A stretch of 64,000 nucleotides of DNA, taken from positions 62,001 to 126,000 of the forward strand of contig NZ_LMPF01000002.1 of assembly GCF_001424345.1 (NCBI RefSeq), written 5' to 3'. Below the pieces are notes generated by a model, which was not told where the DNA came from, searched no databases, and saw nothing but the letters and a program-made list of their open reading frames with translations. Of the stretch, positions 44,552-53,542 are shown piece by piece. The number at the start of each line of letters is the position of its first letter. The stretch's first letter is position 1. The translations under genes were made by a program, and so were the position numbers. This stretch comes from Burkholderia sp. Leaf177 (GTDB taxonomy: Bacteria; Pseudomonadota; Gammaproteobacteria; Burkholderiales; Burkholderiaceae).

Positions 44552-45424
44552 TCACTGGTTCTCGGTCACACTGACCTCGACATCAAGGCTGCGAAACGAT
44601 CCGGGCTCGCCGTTCCAGGTGCCCCATAGCGGCAGGGCCTGATGGTGATCCCAGGCGACCGCGACGCGGATCAGGTGGCGATTACCAATAATGCTGTTGG
44701 TCGGATCGAAATCGACCCAGCCCGCGCCCGGTAAATAAATCTGCAGCCACGCATGCGTGGCGCCGCCGCCGCGCGTGGCGTCGCGGTCCGGCACGAAAAT
44801 GTAGCCGCTGACAAAACGCGCCGCCAGGCCGAGCGATCGCACCGCGTCCATCATCAGCACCGCGAAGTCGCGGCAACTGCCGCTGCGCAGGCGCAAGGTA
44901 TCGGTGGGACGGTTCACGCCTTTTTCCGTGCGACGGACGTACTTGAAATCGTCGCTGATCTCCTGCGTCATGGCCCGCAAGAGCGCCATTGTTCCGGTAC
45001 TTTCGCCCGGAGAAAGAAAGCGCCGGGCCCAAGCGTCGACATCGCTGTCCGGTTCTGGGCGATTACGCGCATTCACGAGATCGGATGCTTCCTCGTTCGT
45101 GTATGCGAACGGGAACGTGAGGGCATACCGTTCGAGCGCGTAGTCCGGCTGCGGTGACTCGAAGTGCTCGATCGTCACTTCGCTTTCGAAGGTCAGCTCG
45201 GTCGCCTGCGTGTCGAACGTGGCGACGGCGACCGAGTTATCGAAAACATCGTGCAACCAGCGCAAACGCGCGGGTTCCGGCGTGATCTTCAACTGCGTGG
45301 TGACAAGCCGGAGATCGTGGCTGGACCTTGGCCTGAACATCATTCGATGCTCGCCGAAATCAACCGGCTCGGAGTATTTATAAACACTCGTGTGGCGGAC
45401 TGTAAAACGTTGCGGCTCGTTCAC
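44552..45424 (-). CDS. Transglutaminase-like cysteine peptidase family protein
   Basis: 290 residues from GTG 45424 (NEPQRFTVRHTSVYKYSEPV), the usual family start. N-terminal beta-domain and transglutaminase core with a complete triad: Cys184 in SGSCRDFAVLM, His224 in GGATHAWLQIY and Asp240 in GWVDFDPTNS. The GTG overlaps the TGA of a 31-codon upstream ORF, and GGAAG lies ~10 bases upstream. A longer frame from GTG 45481 is possible but lacks support. Confidence 0.85.
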   Translation of the reverse strand: MNEPQRFTVRHTSVYKYSEPVDFGEHRMMFRPRSSHDLRLVTTQLKITPEPARLRWLHDVFDNSVAVATFDTQATELTFESEVTIEHFESPQPDYALERYALTFPFAYTNEEASDLVNARNRPEPDSDVDAWARRFLSPGESTGTMALLRAMTQEISDDFKYVRRTEKGVNRPTDTLRLRSGSCRDFAVLMMDAVRSLGLAARFVSGYIFVPDRDATRGGGATHAWLQIYLPGAGWVDFDPTNSIIGNRHLIRVAVAWDHHQALPLWGTWNGEPGSFRSLDVEVSVTENQ

Positions 45425-45516
45425 CTGAGGAATCTTCCCAAGTTCAGACTCGCTGGCCGCAGGGTGCTTCCGAGCAGCCACACCGCGGCTTTTGCAGCCT
45501 GGTTGTTGAAATCCAT
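45421..45516 (-). CDS. 31-codon ORF coupled to the transglutaminase gene
   Basis: ATG at 45516 with AAGGG 8 bases upstream encodes MDFNNQAAKAAVWLLGSTLR… and its TGA overlaps the GTG start of the transglutaminase (GTGA at 45421-45424). It has one possible hydrophobic patch (AAVWLLG). No family recognised. It may serve only to bring ribosomes to the weaker GTG. Confidence 0.45.
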   Translation of the reverse strand: MDFNNQAAKAAVWLLGSTLRPASLNLGRFLR

Positions 45517-45683
45517 GGTGGACCCTTTAATGCAGCGGCCAGACGTTCCGACCGCAGAATTCAGGATACACGAGAGCGTTCTGGCAAAAGAATTCGTTTG
45601 CGAGTTAGTGGGCGACTAATGAACGCAAAACGATGGCGGGGTGGAATGGCCGCACCGGCCGGCCGCAAACCGGAAAGTTTGCC

Positions 45684-46418
45684 TTATGCGATGGCAGTAT
45701 CGGTAACGCGCATGAAATCGATGCGTCCCATTCGCAGCCGGGCGATCAACGCGCACGTCAGCATGGCCGCATGTGCGCTTGCGGTCGTCGGCGCTGCCGT
45801 ACTCAGCGTCAACGCGATCAGCGCCTGAACGTCCTGCCGGGCGATGGCGTCGAGTAACGGTTCGATGGCGTCCCCGGCACCAGGCGTGGCATCCGGAAGA
45901 TTGCGCCGCCGGTCGTCCCGCACGCGATCCTTCGCCCGATGCACGATCTGCCGGCAATGTGCCGCACTCCGATCGAGAATCCTGCCGATGCTTGCGTAAT
46001 CCTCCTCGAACGCCTCGCGCAGCAAAAATGCGGCGCGTTCTTCCGCCGATAATCGCTCGATCACGCGGCGCATTCCATACGACAAATCGGACGCCCGCTC
46101 GGCCAACGCCTGCGTGGACGGTGTTTGATCGAGCGTTTCGAACTCATCGTACAGTCGCGAATCCTGCGCGGAACGCCGCAAACGGTCGATGGCCGTCCGT
46201 TTGGCAACCGTCGTGAGCCACGCGGCGGGCGTTTCCAGCGTATCGATACCACCATTCCGTTGCTGCAGATGCCACTTCACGAACGTGTCCTGCACGACGT
46301 CCTCCGCATCCGCGCGCACGCCGAGAATCCGGTAAGCCAGTGAAAACAGCCGCGAGCGCGACGCTTCAAAAATGGCCAGCCGTGCTGCGTCCCGATCTGA
46401 TTCCGTATCAACGCTCAT
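45684..46418 (-). CDS. ECF-type sigma factor with short C-terminal extension
   Basis: 244 residues. Sigma2 region LFSLAYRILGVRADAEDVVQDTFVKW and sigma4 region LSAEERAAFLLREAFEEDYASIGRILDRSAAHCRQIVHRAKDRV are clear. It resembles SigJ/ECF41-like factors, which normally carry a SnoaL-like C-terminal domain of ~100 residues; here only ~55 residues follow, beginning DAIARQDVQALIAL and then turning into unrelated Ala/Thr-rich sequence. No anti-sigma gene is adjacent. AGGAGAAA precedes the ATG. Confidence 0.85.
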   Translation of the reverse strand: MSVDTESDRDAARLAIFEASRSRLFSLAYRILGVRADAEDVVQDTFVKWHLQQRNGGIDTLETPAAWLTTVAKRTAIDRLRRSAQDSRLYDEFETLDQTPSTQALAERASDLSYGMRRVIERLSAEERAAFLLREAFEEDYASIGRILDRSAAHCRQIVHRAKDRVRDDRRRNLPDATPGAGDAIEPLLDAIARQDVQALIALTLSTAAPTTASAHAAMLTCALIARLRMGRIDFMRVTDTAIA

Positions 46419-46592
46419 GCGTTTCTCCTGGTTGCGCTTTGTCGTCCATGACGGCTTGTTGACGGCCGGCGCGAGGCGAACGTGACAGCCCGCGACAAAA
46501 ATATATCGCGGCTGCGGATGTCACGCACGAACCGCGGCGCGCGTCATATCGGGTGGAACTTCCCCAAGCTGCAACAGCCAGGAAACGCAAAC

Positions 46593-47192
46593 ATGAATCC
46601 GCTGAATCTCGGCCTTGTGCCGACCGTTATTGAACAATCCGGGCGTGGCGAGCGCGCCTACGACGTTTATTCGCGGCTGCTGCGCGAACGTATCATCTTC
46701 ATGGTTGGACCGGTGACGGACCAGACGGCGAGTCTCGTCGTGGCGCAATTGCTGTTTCTCGAAGCGGAAAATCCCGAAAAGGACATTTCGCTTTATATCA
46801 ATTCGCCGGGCGGTTCGGTCTACGACGGCATGGCGATTTTCGACACCATGCAATTCATCCGTCCCGATGTATCCACGTTGTGCACGGGTTTCGCCGCGAG
46901 CATGGGCACGTTCCTGCTCACCGCCGGCGCGAAGGGCAAGCGTTATGCGCTGCCGAACGCACGCATCATGATCCACCAGCCATCGGGCGGCTCGCAGGGA
47001 ACGGCGGCCGATGTCGCGATTCAGGCGCAGGAGGTGGTGTACCTGCGCGGCCGGCTGAACCGCATCACGGCGGAGCGCACGGGGAAAACGGAGGAGGAGA
47101 TTGCCCGCGATACCGACCGCGATAATTTTATGTCCGCCGATCAGGCGCGGGATTATGGTTTGATCGATGAAGTGTTGCAGCAGCGCATTTAA
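46593..47192 (+). CDS. ATP-dependent Clp protease proteolytic subunit, second copy
   Basis: 199 residues. Ser103 in [10 protein letters not shown], His128 in MIHQPSGG and Asp177 in DTDRDNF form the triad. It is close to, but distinct from, the clpP at 55.1 kb, with a shorter N-terminus and without a neighbouring ClpX or ClpA. It could form its own barrel or mix with the main ClpP. AGGAAA precedes the ATG at 46593; the upstream reading frame to 46482 looks untranslated. Confidence 0.92.
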   Translation: MNPLNLGLVPTVIEQSGRGERAYDVYSRLLRERIIFMVGPVTDQTASLVVAQLLFLEAENPEKDISLYINSPGGSVYDGMAIFDTMQFIRPDVSTLCTGFAASMGTFLLTAGAKGKRYALPNARIMIHQPSGGSQGTAADVAIQAQEVVYLRGRLNRITAERTGKTEEEIARDTDRDNFMSADQARDYGLIDEVLQQRI

Positions 47193-47212
47193 ACCGCGCC
47201 GTGGCGGAAACG

Positions 47213-47249
47213 ACGAAGCCCCGCAGCATTCGCTGCGGGGCTTCGTTTT
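47213..47249. terminator. Bidirectional terminator between clpP copy and tRNA-Leu
   Basis: A 15-bp stem (ACGAAGCCCCGCAGC/GCTGCGGGGCTTCGT) with an ATTC loop, followed by TTT on the plus strand. It serves clpP and the leftward tRNA-Leu. Confidence 0.85.
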
Positions 47250-47254
47250 CAAGC

Positions 47255-47341
47255 TGGTGCGTGAGGTCGGACTCGAACCGACACGACATTGCTGCCGTCA
47301 GGACCTAAACCTGGTGCGTCTACCAATTTCGCCACTCACGC
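47255..47341 (-). tRNA. tRNA-Leu (anticodon TAG)
   Basis: On the minus strand it starts GCGTGAGTGGCGAAATTGG and ends with a genome-encoded CCA. The acceptor stem GCGTGAG/CTCACGC is perfect; the anticodon loop reads TTTAGGT, giving anticodon TAG for CUN leucine codons. A long variable arm (class II) and GGTTCGAGTCC T-arm are present. 87 bases. Confidence 0.97.
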
Positions 47342-47535
47342 GTGTCTTTTTCCGCGCCGTCCGCTACAAATGCGCACGCCGCTGAGCCCGGCATTCTAAC
47401 CGAATCGATAGCCAATGTCTGCAGGCCGGCGTTTTGGCCCCGGCGTGCTGCGCGACAATCCGCATTGCGCGGCGCGAACGACGTGCCTACAATCGCAACT
47501 CATTCTCGTTTGCATCACTTCGACTTTTTACATCG

Positions 47536-47946
47536 ATGAATCGCACATCGCGCAATCGCTTCGTTGCATGGCTCGGCATCGCCGCCATGTGGCTTGCCAT
47601 TGTCGCGCCGGTGATCAGCCAGACGCTGGCCTCCCGCGAAGTGCGTTTCGATTTCATCGCGGCGCTGTGTTCCGTCGATACCCCGAATCAAGCCCAAGCC
47701 GCATCGCCGATTCCCAAAGAGTTACAAGCAGAAGAGCATGCCGGCCATCACATGTCCGGCGATTCGTTCGATGCCTGCTCGTATTGCGGACTGCTCGCGC
47801 ACAACGTGCCGCTGGCCTCGGCGCCGGCAGCGGCGCTCGCGCGCATCGAACGCGTCACCCGCCTTGCCGCAGAGCCGGCCGTGCGCGCGGTCCACGTCAA
47901 GTCGTTCAACGCCGCGTCGCCACGCGCGCCTCCCATCGTTTCCTGA
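47536..47946 (+). CDS. DUF2946 protein with Cys/His metal-binding-like motifs
   Basis: 136 residues from ATG 47536; an earlier frame to 47434 is not supported. It has an N-terminal membrane helix (AWLGIAAMWLAIVAPVISQ) and a Cys/His-rich segment EEHAGHHMSGDSFDACSYCGLLAH, which looks metal-binding. DUF2946 genes often sit beside TonB receptors for copper or siderophores. The receptor starts 96 bases downstream. Function not established. Confidence 0.8.
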   Translation: MNRTSRNRFVAWLGIAAMWLAIVAPVISQTLASREVRFDFIAALCSVDTPNQAQAASPIPKELQAEEHAGHHMSGDSFDACSYCGLLAHNVPLASAPAAALARIERVTRLAAEPAVRAVHVKSFNAASPRAPPIVS

Positions 47947-48041
47947 AGTCCGTCGTCAGAGCCCGTTTGCCGTGACCTTGCGCGCCGTTTGAGCGCGTGC
48001 GTCCGGCCGGTCTCTCGTCCACTCATTCAGGATTTTCTTCG

Positions 48042-50450
48042 ATGCTCAAGCTCCTCGAGCGAGCACGGCAGCCTTCCGGGCGCCGTGCCGCCGTGCGTTC
48101 GCGCACGTTCAGTTTTCATCGTCATGCGTGTCTGCCGGTTTCGCTGATGGCGCCGGCCTTCGCGCTCGCCGCGCCGGCCGCTGCCGCGCCGGCCGCCGCC
48201 GTGCCGGAATCGCCGTCATCCGATCGGACCGAAACCGACGCCGTTCAACTCGCACCCGTGGTCGTCACCAGTTCCGCAAGCCCTTTAGCGCCGTCGCCGC
48301 TCGATCCGAACCTGCCGTCCACGACCGCCACCGTCACAGCCGAACAGTCGCAATACTGGAACGTGGTGACCGCGGAAGACGTGCTGAAATACGTGCCGAA
48401 CATGGCGGTGCGCAAGCGCTTCATAGGCGACGTGAATTCGCCCATCGCCGTACGCGGCACGAGCAATTCGCAAACGGCGCGCGGTCTCGTCTACGCCGAT
48501 GGCCTCCTGCTCAGCAATTTCCTCGGCAACACGTTCTCCTTCGCGCCGCGCTGGTCGATGGTCTTCACAGACAACATCGAACGCACCGATGTGATCTACG
48601 GCCCGTATTCCGCGCTGTATCCGGGCAATTCGATCGGCGCGACAGTCGCGATCACCACGCGCATGCCGCAGAAATTCGAAGCCGATGCCCACGTCCAGGC
48701 GTTCAGCCAGCATTTCGATTTATTCGGCGTGAACCGCAGCTTCAACGGGACGAATTCGTCGGCGACCATCGGCGATAAAAACGGCAAGCTGTCCTGGCTC
48801 ATCGGCGTCGATCATCTGGAAAACACCGGGCAACCGCTGCAATTCGCGACGCTGGCGGCATCGAATGTACCGGCCCGCGCGACCGACCGGCCCGTGACCG
48901 GCGCCATTTTCTACAATGACCAGAACAACGCGCGAACTGCGGTTCTGGGCGTGACGGCCGAAGGCATAGAGCGGACGTTCCAGGACCAGTTCAAGCTGAA
49001 GGTCGCGTACGATTTCACGCCGACATTGCAAGCCGGTTTTACGGTTGGCTACTGGCGTCAGAAATACAACAGCGACACGCAATCGTTTCTTCGCGATGCC
49101 GCCGGCAACACCGTCTACAGCGGTTTGGTCAACATTGGCGGGTATGAATACAACGTCCCGGCCGCGACGTTCGCGCCGAGCCAGGGATCGAGCGAGAACT
49201 TCCTGTACGGGTTATCGCTGAAAACGCGCAACGCTACCGGATGGAACGCCGAAGCGGTCGCGTCGTATTTCGACATCACGCAGAGCATTGCGCGGACAGC
49301 GAACTCGGGCGTGCCGGGCGACGGTCCGGGCACGCTCGCTTTCGGCGATGGCACCGGATGGAAAACCCTCGATTTGCGCACGACGTGGACACCCGCTTCC
49401 CCAACGGCCGGACTGTTCGCGCATTGGTTGTCGTTCGGATACCACTACGACGATTATTTCCTCGACAACGAAACCTACAACACGGCGGCGTGGCGCGACG
49501 GCGGCGGGACATCGTTTGCAAACGCTTTCGGCGGACGCACGCAAACGCAAGCCGTCTACGCGCAAGACGCGTGGCGTTTCTTGCCACGCTGGAAATTCAC
49601 TTACGGCGCGCGATACGAGAACTGGAACGCTTATGACGGCTCGCGCGCGATCGGCGCCACGTCGCTCGACTACGGCGATGTGAGCCAGAGCCACTGGTCG
49701 CCCAAGGCATCGCTTTCCTTCGATGCCACGCAAGACCTCTTGCTGCGTGCATCGATAGGACGCGCCTACCGATTCCCCACCGTCGGCGAATTGTTTCAAG
49801 GGCAGATCACGGGTTTATCGATCGTCAATAACAACCCGAATCTCAAGCCCGAAGACGATCTTTCCAGGGAGTTGACGGCCGAGTGGACGCACGGGAACGG
49901 GGTGTATCGGTTCACGCTGTTTCAGGACGATGTGAAGAACACCTTGTTCAGCCAGACGAACACCACGGTGATTCCGAACATCACCAATTTCCAGAATATT
50001 GACAAGGTGCGCTCGCGCGGCATCGAGACGAGTTACGAAGGTCAGGATGTGCTGATTCACGGTCTCGACCTGACCGCGGGTGTTGCCTATACGCAGTCGA
50101 AGATCATTGCGAACAGCGGCAATCCGGCGTCTGTCGGCAAGTATTTTTACCGGATTCCGTTGTGGCGCGCGAACGTCGCTGCAACGTGGCGTGCGACGAG
50201 CCAGAGCGCCATTACGGTCGCCGCGCGATATTCGGGCCGCGAATACAACACGCTCACCAACACCGACACCAATCCGAACACCTACGGCGGCACGAGTACA
50301 TACACGGTGGTCGACGCCAAGTTCACCTTCCGGCCGACCAAGCGCACCGAGCTTGGAATCGGCGTCGATAACCTCTTCGATCATCGCTATTACGTGTTCC
50401 ATCCGTATGCAGGACGAACGGTTTATGTCGAAGGGCGTATCGGAATCTAG
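48042..50450 (+). CDS. TonB-dependent outer-membrane receptor
   Basis: 802 residues. A long N-terminus with signal-like hydrophobic stretch (SLMAPAFALAAPAAAAPAAA) precedes the plug domain (about 65-200: VTAEDVLKYVPNMAVRKRF, RGTSNSQTARGLVYADGLLL, IERTDVIYGPYSALYPGNSIGA) and a 22-strand barrel that ends in the typical aromatic-rich C-terminus (RYYVFHPYAGRTVYVEGRI). It imports a substrate across the outer membrane with TonB energy; the neighbours suggest a copper complex or a siderophore. It is in an apparent operon with DUF2946 and PepSY genes. Confidence 0.9.
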   Translation: MLKLLERARQPSGRRAAVRSRTFSFHRHACLPVSLMAPAFALAAPAAAAPAAAVPESPSSDRTETDAVQLAPVVVTSSASPLAPSPLDPNLPSTTATVTAEQSQYWNVVTAEDVLKYVPNMAVRKRFIGDVNSPIAVRGTSNSQTARGLVYADGLLLSNFLGNTFSFAPRWSMVFTDNIERTDVIYGPYSALYPGNSIGATVAITTRMPQKFEADAHVQAFSQHFDLFGVNRSFNGTNSSATIGDKNGKLSWLIGVDHLENTGQPLQFATLAASNVPARATDRPVTGAIFYNDQNNARTAVLGVTAEGIERTFQDQFKLKVAYDFTPTLQAGFTVGYWRQKYNSDTQSFLRDAAGNTVYSGLVNIGGYEYNVPAATFAPSQGSSENFLYGLSLKTRNATGWNAEAVASYFDITQSIARTANSGVPGDGPGTLAFGDGTGWKTLDLRTTWTPASPTAGLFAHWLSFGYHYDDYFLDNETYNTAAWRDGGGTSFANAFGGRTQTQAVYAQDAWRFLPRWKFTYGARYENWNAYDGSRAIGATSLDYGDVSQSHWSPKASLSFDATQDLLLRASIGRAYRFPTVGELFQGQITGLSIVNNNPNLKPEDDLSRELTAEWTHGNGVYRFTLFQDDVKNTLFSQTNTTVIPNITNFQNIDKVRSRGIETSYEGQDVLIHGLDLTAGVAYTQSKIIANSGNPASVGKYFYRIPLWRANVAATWRATSQSAITVAARYSGREYNTLTNTDTNPNTYGGTSTYTVVDAKFTFRPTKRTELGIGVDNLFDHRYYVFHPYAGRTVYVEGRIGI

Positions 50451-50474
50451 GCTTCTATAAAAAGGACAACGCAC

Positions 50475-51887
50475 ATGCAATCCGCTTCCTTTGACCATGC
50501 CCGCGTGCTCGCGCGGCATCGAACGCTGTGGCGCTGGCATTTCTATGCCGGGCTGTTTGTCATGCCACTGCTGCTCGTGCTCGCAATCACCGGCACACTG
50601 TACTGCTTTCAGCCGCAGATCGAGCCGCTCCTGTATCACGACCGGATGATCGTCGATGCACGGACCGAGCCGCGTTTGAGCCACGATGTTTTGCTTGCAA
50701 AGGCAAAGGCAGCCGAGCCACGCGATGCAATCCCGACGACCGTCGTCATAAACACGGACGCCCGACGCAGCGCCGAGTTCGTGTTCAAGTTGCAATCGGG
50801 CGAAAGCGAAAGCGTTTATGTCGATCCCTATAGCGGCGCGGTGCTTGGTCGGCTGAGCGTCGAGAACCGGTTGATGAAGCAAGTGCGCAACATTCATCGC
50901 GGCTTGTTGCTCGGCAAGACCGGCGAGATTGTGATGGAACTCGCCGGCTGCTGGACGCTCGTGATGATCGCGACGGGCGTGGCGTTATGGTGGCCAAAAG
51001 CACAGCAGAAGAGCGGCCGTTTTATGCCGCGGTTATCGTCGGTCAAGGGACGCGCGTGGTGGCGGGAATTGCACGCGGTCGGCGGCGCCTGGCTCGCGAT
51101 TGGCGCGTTGTTTTTCGTGCTGAGCGGCTTGCCGTGGTCGAGCACGTGGGGCAAGCAGTTCAAGGCGCTCGCGACATCGGCGCAACTTGGTTATCCGCAG
51201 GGCGCCTGGGGCCGAGCGCACGTGCATTCCACAACCGCCACGCCGGCGATGAACATGGCGGATCCCTCGATGGCCGGCATGAAGATGGACGACTTGCCGT
51301 TGCCGCAAACGCCCTGGGCGGTCGGCGCGACGCACGTTCCAAATAGTGTCGCCGATGCAACCGCACCCTCCATCACGCTCGACCATGTAGTTGGAATTGC
51401 GGCGCAAGCGGGCGTGCAGAGCGGCTATGACATCGCGTTGCCGACCACGCCGCAAGGCGTGTACACCGTCTCTTATTTTCCAGCCGACCCGCGAGACGAA
51501 CGCACGCTTCATATCGATAGATACAGCGGCCAGATTCTCTCGGACATTGCGTATCGCGATTACGGACGCGTGGCGCAATGGATTTCGTACGGGACTTCGC
51601 TTCACATGGGACGGTATTTCGGCATCGCAAACCAGCTGCTTGCTTCTGCAATATCGCTCGGACTCGCCGCCATGACCGTGAGCGGTTTTGTGATGTGGCG
51701 CAAACGCAAGCCCGGCCGGGCGGTCGGCGCGCCATCGCGGCCCATCCTGAACCCGCCGATGCGAGCATGGATAGTCGGCATGGCGGCGCTAGGCATCGTC
51801 TTCCCGTTGATGGGGCTGACGATGCTCGCCGTATGGTTATCGGATCGCGTGTTGTTCAGTCCGGGAAGGATCGCGAGCACGCGATAG
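50475..51887 (+). CDS. PepSY-domain membrane protein with methionine-rich loop
   Basis: 470 residues with four membrane helices (around 25-50, 150-175, 205-225, 385-450). PepSY-TM proteins of this kind work with TonB receptors, some as ferric-siderophore reductases. A periplasmic loop near residue 260 reads TPAMNMADPSMAGMKMDD, six methionines within 16 residues, as in Cu(I)-binding proteins. It starts 24 bases after the receptor with a weak Shine-Dalgarno and is probably co-translated. Confidence 0.85.
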   Translation: MQSASFDHARVLARHRTLWRWHFYAGLFVMPLLLVLAITGTLYCFQPQIEPLLYHDRMIVDARTEPRLSHDVLLAKAKAAEPRDAIPTTVVINTDARRSAEFVFKLQSGESESVYVDPYSGAVLGRLSVENRLMKQVRNIHRGLLLGKTGEIVMELAGCWTLVMIATGVALWWPKAQQKSGRFMPRLSSVKGRAWWRELHAVGGAWLAIGALFFVLSGLPWSSTWGKQFKALATSAQLGYPQGAWGRAHVHSTTATPAMNMADPSMAGMKMDDLPLPQTPWAVGATHVPNSVADATAPSITLDHVVGIAAQAGVQSGYDIALPTTPQGVYTVSYFPADPRDERTLHIDRYSGQILSDIAYRDYGRVAQWISYGTSLHMGRYFGIANQLLASAISLGLAAMTVSGFVMWRKRKPGRAVGAPSRPILNPPMRAWIVGMAALGIVFPLMGLTMLAVWLSDRVLFSPGRIASTR

Positions 51888-51888
51888 T

Positions 51889-53046
51889 TCAAGCCGCCTT
51901 CGATCCGAATTTCAAGCGCGCGAGTTGCTCGGCTTCGTTGGCGAGCAACGTCGCGGCATCGCGGATGGCGACCTCGAGCGTGATCGGACCGGGCGCGGGC
52001 GAAAAGCAGCCGCTGAAGTGCTCCGATAAACGCGGCAAGGCCGCCGGATCGATTGCGCCCGACAGCAACGACGCCTCCACGCCATGCGCCCGCGCGTGCT
52101 GGCACGCGATGAACGGCGCCTTGCCGTGCAGCGTTTGCACGTCCGAGCGACCTTCGCCGGTGATCAGCCAATGGGCGCCGTCGAGCGCGGCATCTAGACC
52201 CACTTCGCGCGCGACCACTTCGGCGCCCGCCTCGAAACCCGCGCCCAGCATGTGCAGCGCGAAGCCGAGACCGCCAGCCGCGCCCGCGCCGGGTTTATTG
52301 CGTGCATCGATTTGAAGCGCGGGTTCCAGCACGTCGGCGAAGTGGGCGAGGGCGGCGTCGATAACCGGAATCTGATCGGGCGTCACGCCTTTTTGCGGGC
52401 CGAAAATCGCCGTGGCGCCGTGCTCGCCGGTGAGTGGATTGTTCACATCGGACATGCCTGTGAATTCGGCTTCACGCACACGCGGATCGAGCCCGGATAC
52501 GTCGATGCGCGCAACTCGCGCAAGCTGCGACGGCACGGGATCGAGCGTGTTGCCGTCTGCATCGAAGAGCTTGAGACCAAGGCCCACGAGCAGCCCGGCG
52601 CCGCCGTCGTTCGTGCTGCTGCCGCCCAGCGCCACGTAGAACTTGCGCACGCCGAGATCCAGCAAGGCGCGGATTGCTTCGCCCATGCCGAGCGTGCTGC
52701 GTTCGGCAACCGGCACGGCCATGCCATCCGGGTCCGTGATGCCCACGACCTCCGCCGTTTCCACGATCGCGCTGCCGTCGGCAAGGAGTCCGGTCGCGGC
52801 ATCGCGCCGTTTCGACGACGCTCCGCGCACGTTGATCATGCGGCGCTCGCCGCCAGCGGCCAGCATGGCGTCGAGCGTGCCTTCGCCGCCATCGGCCATG
52901 GGCACGATGCGAATGACAGCGTCAGCGCGGGCGCGGCGGATGCCGCTCGCGATTGCTTCGGCGACTTGTTCCGCGCTAAGCGATCCCTTAAATGAATCGG
53001 GCGCGATGACAATGACAGGGGACGTGGAGGAAAAGGAGAAGGGCAT
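51889..53046 (-). CDS. Glycerate kinase (GarK/GlxK family)
   Basis: 385 residues from ATG 53046. Family N-terminus VIAPDSFKGSLSAEQVAEAI, MADGGEGT, ALGGSSTNDGGAGLL and GEGRSD. It phosphorylates glycerate, normally to 2-phosphoglycerate, feeding glyoxylate or tartronate breakdown into glycolysis. The gene is alone and convergent with the PepSY gene (one base between stops). The Shine-Dalgarno is weak. Confidence 0.93.
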   Translation of the reverse strand: MPFSFSSTSPVIVIAPDSFKGSLSAEQVAEAIASGIRRARADAVIRIVPMADGGEGTLDAMLAAGGERRMINVRGASSKRRDAATGLLADGSAIVETAEVVGITDPDGMAVPVAERSTLGMGEAIRALLDLGVRKFYVALGGSSTNDGGAGLLVGLGLKLFDADGNTLDPVPSQLARVARIDVSGLDPRVREAEFTGMSDVNNPLTGEHGATAIFGPQKGVTPDQIPVIDAALAHFADVLEPALQIDARNKPGAGAAGGLGFALHMLGAGFEAGAEVVAREVGLDAALDGAHWLITGEGRSDVQTLHGKAPFIACQHARAHGVEASLLSGAIDPAALPRLSEHFSGCFSPAPGPITLEVAIRDAATLLANEAEQLARLKFGSKAA

Positions 53047-53542
53047 GTTGTCTCGTGTTATTGAATTTGCTTGAAATCTATCGGCATGGCCCGGATTAAT
53101 CAAACCTTATGCCTCTGGCGCATGCTTTCGATGCGCGATGGAAATGGAACCATGGGGAAACTTAGGGAAGCGTCATTGCGCCGTTTCGATTCAAAACCTG
53201 CCCACCACGCCGCAACACAGCCGAAAAACACACTGAAAAAGCCCAAAAACGAGACCGATTCGACGGTATTTGTACGCGTCTACCCTCAACCGGCGTGGCG
53301 CTTGCAAATAGTTTGGTAAAATGTTTGGCTCTGTTGACTCAAACCGGCATAAGCGGATCCAAGCAAGCGGATGCATGCGCGGTTTCCTGTCCGGCTCGCT
53401 GAACGCTTCTGCGAGCCGCTGGCATTTAGGGAACCGTGCGGGAACCGCCAGTTGCCGAGCGCCTTGCGCGGCGCGAGATCGAACAAGAACTGACCGTATA
53501 CACGAACCCGAATACTCGAATTACTCTAGGACGATAGAAGCC
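53047..53542. other. Intergenic region upstream of tig
   Basis: About 500 bases between divergent glycerate kinase and tig. Near 53317-53323 a TAAAAT-like -10 is visible without a good -35. A perfect 8-bp hairpin CGGCTCGC/GCGAGCCG (53392-53418) lies in the probable tig leader. No RNA gene was recognised and no ORF is convincing. Confidence 0.4.
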
